From assembly GCA_963739135.1 (NCBI GenBank), contig CAVTZG010000009.1, positions 159,770 to 223,769 on the forward strand: a stretch of 64,000 nucleotides of DNA, in the 5' to 3' direction. Shown here one piece after another: positions 52,213-60,077 of the stretch (position 1 is its first letter; every line of letters begins with the position of its first letter). Both the position numbers and the translations under genes were made by a program. The DNA is from Palsa-504 sp963739135. Lineage in GTDB: Bacteria; Actinomycetota; Actinomycetes; Streptosporangiales; Streptosporangiaceae. The notes beneath the pieces are model-generated. The model worked only from the letters and a program-made list of their open reading frames with translations, did no database searches and was not told where the DNA came from.

Positions 52213-52393
52213 GGGCAGGTGCCTCCTGCGGGTACCAGGACGGGTGCGGAGCGCGAGGGCGGCCCGCGCGGCGGGCGCGGGATGACCTCCTCCGGGAGGG
52301 GAAATGGGGGCGGGTTGTCAGCGCCGCGGCGGCGCCCCGGCCGGGCGGGCCGCCCGCCCCGGAAATGGCGTCCGGGACGGGGAACCCTCGCAC

Positions 52394-52428
52394 CAACAGA
52401 AATCGGGATTTCGGCCCCTTTTTTCACC
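52394..52428 (-). promoter_or_regulatory. Shared 35-base regulatory element, left copy
   Basis: On the minus strand it begins GGTGAAAAAAGG and continues CCGAAATCCCGATTTCTGT. It agrees with the copy at 60004-60038 at 28-29 of 35 positions with no gaps. GAAATC-CC-GATTTC inside it is an inverted repeat. It lies 180 bases before the pilin start, just after the stop of the sigma-like gene. Confidence 0.65.
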
Positions 52429-52440
52429 GGGCGGCCGGAA

Positions 52441-53181
52441 TTAGTCCGCGGAAAATCCGCTCTTGATGGCGTCGGTGATGGCTTTCTCGGCCTTTTTCCG
52501 CCGGTTGCACAGGGCGGAGTGGCTGATCCCGGTCTCGGCGGCGATCTGCGACAGCGGGACGCGTTCGAGCCGGTTCCGGCCGATCAGCGCGGCCTGCTCG
52601 CGGGTGAGGATCCCCTCGCGGACGGCGGCGGCGAGCACGAAGTCTGGGTGCCCCCAGGGCAGCTCCGGGCCGTCGCGCCACTCCGCGAGGTGCCGGCGGC
52701 GGGCGGACCAGCCGGCGTCGGCGAGGGTCATCTCCTGCCCGGCCCGCCAGGCGGCCCAGCACAGCCGGGACGCCAGCGGAACCTGGTCCAGGTCGTCGGG
52801 GTCCAGGGCACGGACGGCGGCGAGGAACCCGGTCAGGACCTCGGCCTGCAGGTCGGCGGGGTCGCCGCGCCAGGCGGCGGCCAGGCTGCCGACGGCGCGG
52901 CGCAGGCCCGGCATGGCGATGCCGGCCAGGCCGACCGTCCAGGCCGGGTCGCCGGCGCGGGCACGGCGGACCAGTTCGGCCCACACGGCGTTGCGGGCGC
53001 GGGCGCTGGTCGAGGGGTGCAGCAGCAGCACCCGCAGCTCATCCAGGGGCACCGGCCGGCCGGGCAGGCCGGCCGCGACCTTGGCGGCGTGCAGTGCCAG
53101 CGGCTGCGGGCCGGCGCACAGCAGCCGGAACGCGGCGTCGGCGGCGTCGAACGGCTCCGGGGCGGCGGAGTGGTCATCCAT
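52441..53181 (-). CDS. Sigma-70-like regulator of the ICE
   Basis: 246 residues from ATG with GGAG seven bases upstream. The central part (AVGSLAAAWRGDPADLQAEVLTGFLAAVRAL and ASRLCWAAWRAGQEM) looks like a sigma region 2. The C-terminal HTH (LTREQAALIGRNRLERVPLSQIAAETGISHSALCNRRKKAEKAITDAI) looks like sigma region 4. Such proteins are often encoded at the head of actinobacterial ICE transfer operons. Its start is only 58 bases from the first repeat of the Tn7-like element, so the insertion has probably displaced its original promoter. Confidence 0.78.
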   Translation of the reverse strand: MDDHSAAPEPFDAADAAFRLLCAGPQPLALHAAKVAAGLPGRPVPLDELRVLLLHPSTSARARNAVWAELVRRARAGDPAWTVGLAGIAMPGLRRAVGSLAAAWRGDPADLQAEVLTGFLAAVRALDPDDLDQVPLASRLCWAAWRAGQEMTLADAGWSARRRHLAEWRDGPELPWGHPDFVLAAAVREGILTREQAALIGRNRLERVPLSQIAAETGISHSALCNRRKKAEKAITDAIKSGFSAD

Positions 53182-53239
53182 GCGGAAGCTCCAGGTGAGC
53201 GAGGCGGACGGGAACGAAGCCCCATCCAGCCATCCGCGA

Positions 53240-53440
53240 TCTACCTGGCGTGTACCTGCGATGTACCTCGCGCGGCCCGCCGCGGACCCGGATGTACCTG
53301 CCGTGTACCTGCGATCTACCTGGCATGTACCTGCGCCCGTGCCGCCTCCGGCCCGCCCGGCTGTAGGGATCGCATCTACCTGGCGAACCCGCGAAGCAAG
53401 TTGGCGATGCTTGGCGATTTTCGGCTAGCTGGCGATTCGG
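53240..53440 (+). repeat. Left-end TnsB-site cluster
   Basis: Three contiguous 11-mers at 53240-53272 (TCTACCTGGCG, TGTACCTGCGA, TGTACCTCGCG), four at 53293-53336 (TGTACCTGCCG, TGTACCTGCGA, TCTACCTGGCA, TGTACCTGCGC) and one at 53375-53385. Inside these lies a GGCGAT-rich segment with three GGCGAT copies and GGCTAGCTGGCGA at 53423-53435. The unit length equals one helical turn, so binding along one face of the DNA is expected. Confidence 0.85.
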
Positions 53441-53522
53441 GCTGCGTCAGGGCGGCTCTGCTGGCGGCGTCACGGCATGTCGGCGGAGCTGGGGAGCCGG
53501 TAAGCCCGGTCTGGCAGATGCC

Positions 53523-54348
53523 GTGTCCGCCGCGGCGTGTCGCGGGGGCGGAGTGATCGTGTGCCGGTATGGTCCGTTATGCGAGGTGGTCCCCGGGGTG
53601 ACTTTCGGCGCGGACGCTGAGGCGTCTGCGGAGCCGGTGGTGGCGCTGCGCATGGCTGGCGGCAGTGAGGTGCGCAGGCCGCTTCGGGATGTGCGGGCAC
53701 GCCAGGTGACGGAGGCGGTTCCGTGGAGGGCAGCGCGTAGCGCCCGTGGGCAGTCTCACTACCCGGGGTTTTACTGGTCTGAGACGACCGGCTCGCACGT
53801 GGTCTATGAGAGCAGGCTGGAACTCGCGAGGCTGCTGGTCGCCGATTTCGATCCTGGCGTGACGGCGATCGCTGCACAGCCGTTCCTGCTGCGGGCGCTG
53901 GCGGGCGGGCGGGTGCGCCGTCACGTGCCGGACTTCTTCCTCGTGCGCGCTGATGAGTCCGCGCTGCTGGTGAACGTCAAGCCGGCGCTGGCTGGCCGAT
54001 CCGGAGGTGGCGGAGGCGCTTGCCTGGCCGGGACAGCTCGCGCGGGAGCACGGCTGGGATTACGAGGTGTGGAGCGGCACTGACCCGGTTTTCCTGGCCA
54101 ACGTGAGGTTCCTCGCTGGGTACCGGCGGTCGTGGCTGCTGCCTGCGGGGCTGGCTGATTCGGTGCTGGCCGCGTTCCGGGCGGGCGATACGTTCGCCGC
54201 CCTGGCCGGCCGGACTGGCCTGGGCTTGCCTGCGGGCAGCGTCCGGGCGGCGGTGCTGCGTCTGCTGTGGGAACGTCGGCTCGTCACTGACCTTAACCGC
54301 CGCCTTGACGGTGACAGCGTGCTGGAGGCCGCTGATGGAGAGGGATGA
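53523..54348 (+). pseudogene. tnsA: TnsA-like endonuclease, frameshifted
   Basis: Start not certain (GTG at 53523 or 53553). The restriction-like endonuclease fold is visible: Glu in HVVYESRLELARLLVADFDP, Asp in RRHVPDFFLVRAD, and VNVKP with the catalytic Lys. Around 53985 one base is out of place and the reading moves to a second frame, ADPEVAEALAWPGQLAREHGWDYEVWSG, then RFLAGYRRSWLLPAGLAD. TnsA cuts the 5' strand ends in Tn7-like transposition and interacts with TnsC. If the shift is real the C-terminal half is lost; if it is an assembly error the gene is intact (about 275 residues). Its stop overlaps the tnsB start. Confidence 0.75.
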
Positions 54349-56416
54349 CGGCATTCACACGCGGCTGAGCGCCGGTGCCCGCGTGACTTACGACGGGCAG
54401 GCATGGGAAGTTGCCGAGCTGGCGCCGCCCAGCGTGCTGCTCGCCGGCGCTGCGGGCGAGCTGCGCCGGGTGAGCATCAGCCACCTGCTGGCCGTGCCCG
54501 GCACCCGGATCGGGGACGGCTCCGGGGCGGAGCGGGAACCGTACGCGGGGCTGGTGCTGGCCAGCCTGGGCAGCGGCGAGCTGGCGCGACTACGGGATCG
54601 GGTGGCTCACGTGCGGGAGGCGTGCACCGGCTACCGCAGCGGCAGCCCGGGTCTTGCCCTGCCCGGTGAGCCGCGGCCGGAGTACGCGCCGGGCGCCGGC
54701 AAGCTCCAGCGGTATCAGGCCAAGGCAGCCGAGATGCAGGTGGGAGTGCGGACCGTGGAGCGCTGGGCGGCCCGCCTGGAGCGGTACGGCCCGGCCGGGC
54801 TGGTGGATGAGCGGCACCTGCGCGGGCGGTCACCGCAGGGCGGGGCCGACGCCCGGTGGCTGGAGATGGCCCGCACGGTGCTGGCCGAGCACACTGACGC
54901 CAGCACCCCGACGCAGGATCTCATCCTGGACCGGATCGCGGCACGGCTCGATGCCGGGCACGGCACCGGGGCGGTGCCGCTGCCGGGCCAGACCCGGGCA
55001 CGGGCTCTGCTGCGGGAGCTCGCCAGGGGCACCAGCGCGTTCGGCGGAGCCAAGGCCAGGCGCGAGATCGCCGGCCGGCCCGCGGCTCCCTACGGCCGGC
55101 TGCGGGCGGCCAGGCCCGGTGAGTACCTGCTGCTGGACACCACGAGGCTGGACGTGTTCGCGATGGACCCGGTGACGCTGCGCTGGGTGCAGTGCGAGCT
55201 TACGGTCGCGATGGACCTGTATGACCGTTGCATCACCGGGCTGCGGCTGACCCCTGTCTCGACCAAGGCGGTCGACGCGGCAGCGGTGCTGTTCGAGTCA
55301 GTCCGCCCGCTGCCCGGTGCCGCCGCCGGGCAGGCGGCTGGCCACCTTGCCTATCACGGGCTGCCCGGGCAGGTGATCGCCGACGCCGCCAGGCTGGCCG
55401 ACGAGAACGGCCGGCCGCTGCTGCCGTCGGTGGCGGCGGAGAGCGTGGTCGTCGATCACGGCAAGATCTACCTGTCGGAGCACCTGATGAGCGCCTGCGC
55501 GAGGCTAGGCATCTCGGTGCAGCCGGCCCGGGTCTACCAGGGCACCGACAAGGCCCCTCTGGAACGCTTTTTCCGGACCCTCAGCGAGCAGCTGCTGGCC
55601 GCGCTGCCGGGCTATAAGGGACCGGATGTCTACCGGCGCGGCAAGAACCCCGAGGAGCAGGCGTTTTACTTCCTCGACGAACTCGAGCGGATTGTCCGGC
55701 AGTGGACGGCTGAGTGCTACCACCGGCAACCGCACGCGGGCCTGTGCATCCCCGAGGTGCCGGGCCTGGAGCTGAGTCCGCTGGAGATGTTCGCGCACGG
55801 CGTCGCGCGGGCCGGCTTCCTGCAGGTTCCTGCCCGCGCCGATCTCGTCTTCGACTTCCTCAAGGTGGAATGGCGCACCATCCAGCATTACGGCGTGGAG
55901 ATCGGCGGGCTGCGCTACGACGGGCCGGCGCTGAACGGCTACCGCAACCAGACCAGCCCTTACGGCGGCCGGCATGCGGGCCGCTGGCCGTTCCGGGTCG
56001 ATCCCGGGGACGTGAGCAGGGTCTGGTTCCAGGACCCGGCCGGCGGTTCCTGGCACGCGCTGAAATGGGAGCACGCCGACGCCCTGGGCGCGCCGTTCAG
56101 CAGCGAGGCGCTGGACTACGCCCGCCAGCTCGCGGCGGCTGCCCACCGGTTCCCCGACACCCGCCGGGCGCTGGCGGAGCTGCTGGAGCAGTGGGGCGCG
56201 GGGCTGGCCGGCGACCGGGCCGGGCGGCGGATGGCGCTGCGGCTGTCGGAGCAGCGGCTGCGCCTTGCCCCGGACCCGCCGCCGGAAGCCGCCGGCGTCC
56301 CCGAGCCCTCCCCCGGGGACGAGGGCGTCGGCGACGACGCCGGCGCCAAGCCGGGCCGCCGGTTCCCCGGGGACGAGCCGGGCGATTTCTACGCTGACGC
56401 GATGGAGACGGTGTGA
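54335..56416 (+). CDS. tnsB: TnsB-like DDE transposase
   Basis: 693 residues from ATG (MERDDGIHTRLSAG) with GGAGG six bases upstream. The helix-turn-helix region is KAAEMQVGVRTVERWAARLERYGPAGLVDERHL. The catalytic triad is D in EYLLLDTTRLDVFAMDP (about residue 265), D in SVVVDHGKIYLSEHL (about 370) and E in GTDKAPLERFFRTLSEQLL (about 405). A Mu transposase C-terminal beta-barrel follows (HYGVEIGGLRYDGPALNGYR). TnsB binds the end repeats and joins the 3' ends to the target. The acidic C-terminus (PSPGDEGVGDDAG) may contact TnsC. Confidence 0.93.
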   Translation: MERDDGIHTRLSAGARVTYDGQAWEVAELAPPSVLLAGAAGELRRVSISHLLAVPGTRIGDGSGAEREPYAGLVLASLGSGELARLRDRVAHVREACTGYRSGSPGLALPGEPRPEYAPGAGKLQRYQAKAAEMQVGVRTVERWAARLERYGPAGLVDERHLRGRSPQGGADARWLEMARTVLAEHTDASTPTQDLILDRIAARLDAGHGTGAVPLPGQTRARALLRELARGTSAFGGAKARREIAGRPAAPYGRLRAARPGEYLLLDTTRLDVFAMDPVTLRWVQCELTVAMDLYDRCITGLRLTPVSTKAVDAAAVLFESVRPLPGAAAGQAAGHLAYHGLPGQVIADAARLADENGRPLLPSVAAESVVVDHGKIYLSEHLMSACARLGISVQPARVYQGTDKAPLERFFRTLSEQLLAALPGYKGPDVYRRGKNPEEQAFYFLDELERIVRQWTAECYHRQPHAGLCIPEVPGLELSPLEMFAHGVARAGFLQVPARADLVFDFLKVEWRTIQHYGVEIGGLRYDGPALNGYRNQTSPYGGRHAGRWPFRVDPGDVSRVWFQDPAGGSWHALKWEHADALGAPFSSEALDYARQLAAAAHRFPDTRRALAELLEQWGAGLAGDRAGRRMALRLSEQRLRLAPDPPPEAAGVPEPSPGDEGVGDDAGAKPGRRFPGDEPGDFYADAMETV

Positions 56417-57540
56417 GCATGCCGCTGCGGCCCGCCGAGCGGGCCTACTCGCTGTCCACCCGGGCCGGCTGGGAGCAGTTCGTCACCGCCCCGCCCCGCA
56501 CGCGGCCCGACCTGCTGACCGCCGCGCAGGTCCGGGGGCTGCCGGGGCCGGCGCGGGCGGAGTACGAGGAGCAGCGGTCGGTCTGGCACGCCAACCTCGG
56601 GCCGCTGCGCACCCCGCAGATGCGCGCCGTGCACGAGCAGCTGGACGACATCGTCGAGGCCAACCGGCAAGACGGGGACAAGGTCAAGGGCGCCGCGGTG
56701 ATCGACGCCCTTCCCGGGCTGGGTAAGTCGACCATCGCCCAGGTATTCGCCCGGGAGTTCCACCAGCGGCAGGTCAGCCTCTACGGCCCGGTCACTGCGG
56801 GCGGGCACGACCGGATCCCCGTCGCGCACGTGTGCCTGACCTCCTCGACGACCAAGCGGTCGTTCAACGCGATGCTGTGCCGGTTCTTCGGCCTGCCTGG
56901 GGCCGACCGGGGCAACGCCGAGGAACTCGGCCACCGGGCCGCCGATGCGGTTCTTGCCTGTGATGTGCGGCTTTGCGTAGTTGACGACGTGCACTTCCTG
57001 GACCCGCGCCGCCGCGACGGCCGGGACGTGGCGAACCACTTCAAGTACCTGGCCAACACCTTCCCGGTCACGTTCCTGTTCGTGGGCGTGGCCCTGGAAC
57101 GCCGCGGCCTCATCCGCGAGGGCCTGGCCGCTGGGGAAGAGGAACTCGCGCAGAGCGCCCGCCGCTGGACCACCCTGGGCATCGGCCCGTTCGAGATCGG
57201 CACCGAGGACGGTCGGCGCACCTGGCGGCAGCTGCTGCTGGCCATCGAGAAGGACCTCGTGCTCGCCGGCGCGCAGCCGGGCATGGTCGCCGACGACCTG
57301 GCGGACTACCTGTTCGCCCGCAGCACCGGGCACTTCGCCTCGCTGATGACGCTCATCGCCCGCGGCTGCCGCCGCGCCGTCCGCACCGGCACCGAGAAAC
57401 TCACCTGCGGCCTGCTGGACCAGGTCCGCAACGACGCCGCCGCCGAGGCCGCCCGGCAGGAGCTGCTGGCCGCGTTCGACACGGGGAAGCTGTCCGCCCG
57501 CCCGGCCGCCGCCGGGGCGCGGGCCCTGGCGGCGGGCTGA
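56413..57540 (+). CDS. tnsC: TnsC-like AAA+ regulator
   Basis: 375 residues; GTG overlaps the tnsB stop. The AAA+ ATPase has Walker A IDALPGLGKSTIAQVF at about residue 100, CLTSSTTKRSFNAML, Walker B LCVVDDVHFLDPRRRDG at about residue 188, and sensor 1 in FPVTFLFVGVAL. The C-terminal helical part (STGHFASLMTLIARGCRRAVRTG) matches TnsC/TniB-type ATPases. It links target selection by TniQ to the transposase. Confidence 0.93.
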   Translation: MSMPLRPAERAYSLSTRAGWEQFVTAPPRTRPDLLTAAQVRGLPGPARAEYEEQRSVWHANLGPLRTPQMRAVHEQLDDIVEANRQDGDKVKGAAVIDALPGLGKSTIAQVFAREFHQRQVSLYGPVTAGGHDRIPVAHVCLTSSTTKRSFNAMLCRFFGLPGADRGNAEELGHRAADAVLACDVRLCVVDDVHFLDPRRRDGRDVANHFKYLANTFPVTFLFVGVALERRGLIREGLAAGEEELAQSARRWTTLGIGPFEIGTEDGRRTWRQLLLAIEKDLVLAGAQPGMVADDLADYLFARSTGHFASLMTLIARGCRRAVRTGTEKLTCGLLDQVRNDAAAEAARQELLAAFDTGKLSARPAAAGARALAAG

Positions 57541-57549
57541 AGCCCGGTC

Positions 57550-59714
57550 ATGGCGGGCATCCCGCTCCGGCTGGCGCCGCTGCCCGGCGAGGCGCTCGAC
57601 AGCTGGCTGGGAGCCTACGCTGACCTGCTGCACGTCACCGTCCGCGACATCTTCCGCTTCGCCGGGATCGACTGCGGCCGCGCCGGCCGCGGCCAGCTCA
57701 ACGGCAAGCCGTGGCTGCACCAGCTCGCCGAGCCGGAGCTGGCCGCGCTGAGCGCCGCCACCGGCGTCCCAGCCCAGACGCTGGCTGGCATGACGCTGGC
57801 CCGCTACCACGGCACCGGCCTGGCCGCCCGTCCCGGCATCCCGCCGGCCCCGCGCTGGTGGCGGCAGCCGTCCGGGTCCCGCTACTGCCCCCGCTGCCTG
57901 GCCGCCAACGGCGGCCGGTGGATGCTCGCCTGGCGGATCCCGTGGGCCTTCGCCTGCACCAGCTGCCAGGTGCTGCTCTCCGACACCTGCCCGGCCTGCG
58001 GCCGGCGGCACCGCAGCACCCGCTCCGGACGGCCCCGCCAGCCCGGACGCTGCGACCTCACCGGCCTGCCGCTGCCGCCCTGGCGCCCGCCGGGCGGCAC
58101 CCCCGCCTGCGGCAGCGACCCCGCCGGCACGCCGGCCGTCGCGCTGCCCGCGGGCGGGCGCGTGCTCTCCGCCCAGCAGCACGTCGACGCGGTCATCGCC
58201 GCGCTGCTGTCCGCGCAAGGCCGGCCGGGGCAGCCGCCCTGCGGCAGTACCTGGACGACGCCTGCGCGGTCGCCCGCGCCGCCGTCTCAGCCGCCGGCCA
58301 CACAGCCAGCTTCCCCGCCGCCGTCACCGCGGTCCTGGACGAACTCGGCGCGCGGACAGGACCAATGAGCGCGTTCGCCAGCCCGCCCCGCGCACCTCCC
58401 CGGCAGCTCGCGCCCGTCACCGCGTTCGGCGTCGCCGTCGCCGACATCATGCTGCACGGCCGGCCCGGCGACCCCGACCCCGTCATCGCCGGCTGGCTCG
58501 CCGGCCACGCCGCCAGCCGCGGCCAGATGACCTGCCCGGGGCAGGTGCCCATCGTCTGGAACCGGGCCAGCCCCGCCCTGCAGGCCTCCCTAGCCAGGCC
58601 GCTGGCGGCCCAGGCAGATGTCGTGCGCCAGCTGCGCTACCGCGCCGTCGCCGGCCCGGCCCGCATCCCCGACCCCGCCCGCGGCCGGGAACGCGCCGCG
58701 GCCGTGCCGTCGCTGATGTGGCCGGGCTGGGCGCTGCGCCTGCTGCCGCCCTGGGGCCGCGACTTCCAGCGCTCCCGGGCCCTGCTCGCGGTCATGCTCG
58801 CCGTCGCGGTGACCGGCGAAGAATACGGCACCGCCCGGGAGCTCCTCGGCCTGGAGCCGTTCCGCCTCGGGAAGCTGGGCAACTTCACCGCCCTGCTCCG
58901 CCAGCACGGCATCCTGGAACCGGTCACGGCCGCGATCTGCCAGCTCGCCCGCGACCTCGACCAGCACGGCGCCCCGGTCATCGACTACGCCCGCCGGCGA
59001 CGGCAAGGCAGCCTCTGCCAGGCCCCGCTCGATGCCGGAAGCTGGCACAGCCAGCGCGACCTCCTGCTGGCGCAGCACGGCCGCCCCGCCCCGCCCGGCG
59101 CCCCGGCGCACGAGCAGTTCGCCCGGCTCCGCCTGATCGAGCTGCTCACCGGCACCCACCCCCGCTACCTCCCCGGGCCGCTGCAACTGCCCCGGGAACG
59201 CGGCCCGGACTACGCCGCATTCGTTTTCACCATGCCCGGGCAGCTGGACCTCTGCCTGCGCCGGCAAGCCAGCGCGCTGCTGTCCCAGGCCGGCATCAGC
59301 GAGCCCGTCACCTGGGAACCCCCGTTCGGCTGGGCCCCCGGCATCCCCCGGCCCGGCCCGGACCCCGACGCCGTAAGCGCCGAACAGCGCATCCGCAGGC
59401 TCCTCGCGATCCCCGGACAACCCGACCTCCAGCACGCAGCCCGCCAGCTCGGCACCACGACCGCCCGCCTCGCCAGGCAGGTCCGCCAGCTCGAAGACGT
59501 CGCCGGCACCGCCCTGCTGCGCACCGGACCAGACGGGCGGCTCACGCTCACCGCCCACGGCCGTCTCCTCGCCCGCGACGTCCACCCCGTCCCGGAGTCA
59601 CTCGAGCAGTCCCGGAAGAGCAACAGCGACAATCACGGAACGGTGCCCGGTGCCCGGCCGAGCTGGGGCCGCGATCAAGGCCATCAGCCCCAGCCTGGTC
59701 AATCAGACCCTTGA
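57550..59714 (+). pseudogene. tniQ: TniQ targeting protein with LysR-like HTH, frameshifted
   Basis: Starts MAGIPLRLAPLPGEALDSWLGAYA. The TniQ zinc-binding region is YCPRCLAANGG, then CTSCQVLLSDTCPACGRRH (residues about 115-155). At about 58220 the frame shifts and the protein goes on ALRQYLDDACAVARAAVSAAG, AFGVAVADIMLHGRPGDPDPVI, to SAEQRIRRLLAIPGQPDLQHAARQLGTTTARLARQVRQLEDVAGTALL, a LysR-type helix-turn-helix at the far C-terminus. Together about 720 residues. TniQ selects the target site; the added HTH may recognise a specific sequence. Without repair the first frame ends at 58368 with only the zinc domain. Confidence 0.75.
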
Positions 59715-59731
59715 CCTGCGCAGATCCTGGT

Positions 59732-59897
59732 TCGCCAGCTAGCCCGGCTTTCGCCAACTATCTGCGATTCCTACACCGGCGTGGCCCGTCCCGGCGTCTG
59801 GCCCGCGTGCCGCAGACGACCAGGTACATCAGGGCGCTGACCTGCGCCGCCCCGGCGAGGTATATCGCAGGTACATCAGAGGTACACGCCAGGTACA
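59732..59897 (-). repeat. Right-end TnsB-site cluster
   Basis: Read on the minus strand, four contiguous 11-mers occur at 59897-59854 (TGTACCTGGCG, TGTACCTCTGA, TGTACCTGCGA, TATACCTCGCC) and one at 59827-59817. The inner GGCTAGCTGGCGA is at 59744-59732. The order and orientation mirror the left end, with the cluster closest to the terminus starting TGTACCTGGCGTGTACCT, which the left end matches with one change. Confidence 0.85.
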
Positions 59898-59960
59898 AGG
59901 CATGTGGTAAAGGGCCGCGGCTGCGCCCGCAAAGACCCGGGAATATTTTTCTGGCGATAT

Positions 59961-59973
59961 TTCCCTGGTAATT
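59961..59973 (+). repeat. TTCCCTGGYAATT leader motif, copy 2
   Basis: TTCCCTGGTAATT between the transposon right end and the methyltransferase operon; one change from the copy at 30406. The surrounding bases contain three GATATTT-type units at 59941-59995 (GAATATTTTTCTGG, GATATTTCCCTGG, GATATTTCTGCGG), like a short iteron array. Confidence 0.45.
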
Positions 59974-60003
59974 CGCGCCGCTCGGATATTTCTGCGGCGG
60001 GCG

Positions 60004-60038
60004 GGTGAAAAAAGGCCCCGGAAACCCGATTTATGTAG
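60004..60038 (+). promoter_or_regulatory. Shared 35-base regulatory element, right copy
   Basis: Begins GGTGAAAAAAGG and continues CCCCGGAAACCCGATTTATGT; 28-29 of 35 positions are identical to the inverted copy at 52428-52394. It lies about 40 bases before the start at 60078. Together they look like regulated promoters for the transfer operon and the right-hand operon. Confidence 0.65.
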
Positions 60039-60077
60039 TGTCAGCGCAGAAAGCGGCGGCACGCGGGACCAGCCGCC

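Larger units (their letters stand above)
53240..59897 (+). mobile_element. Compact Tn7-like transposon
   Basis: A tnsA-tnsB-tnsC-tniQ operon is bounded on both sides by 11-bp repeat clusters in opposite orientation, plus an inner 13-bp inverted match (GGCTAGCTGGCGA at 53423 and its complement at 59732). The element is at least 6.66 kb and carries no recognisable cargo, no second targeting gene and no CRISPR array. Exact ends and target duplication are not defined: the outermost repeats are at 53240 and 59897, and the true termini should be within about 20 bases of these. Confidence 0.85.

Noticed and set aside
53228..53385. CRISPR array at the repeat-rich left end of the transposon
   Set aside because: Repeats are 11 bp and contiguous with no spacers, and the same units occur inverted at the other end, which fits transposase binding sites.
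59941..59998. Replication origin iterons
   Set aside because: Three GATATTT-type units are too few and too different, and no replication initiator gene is present.
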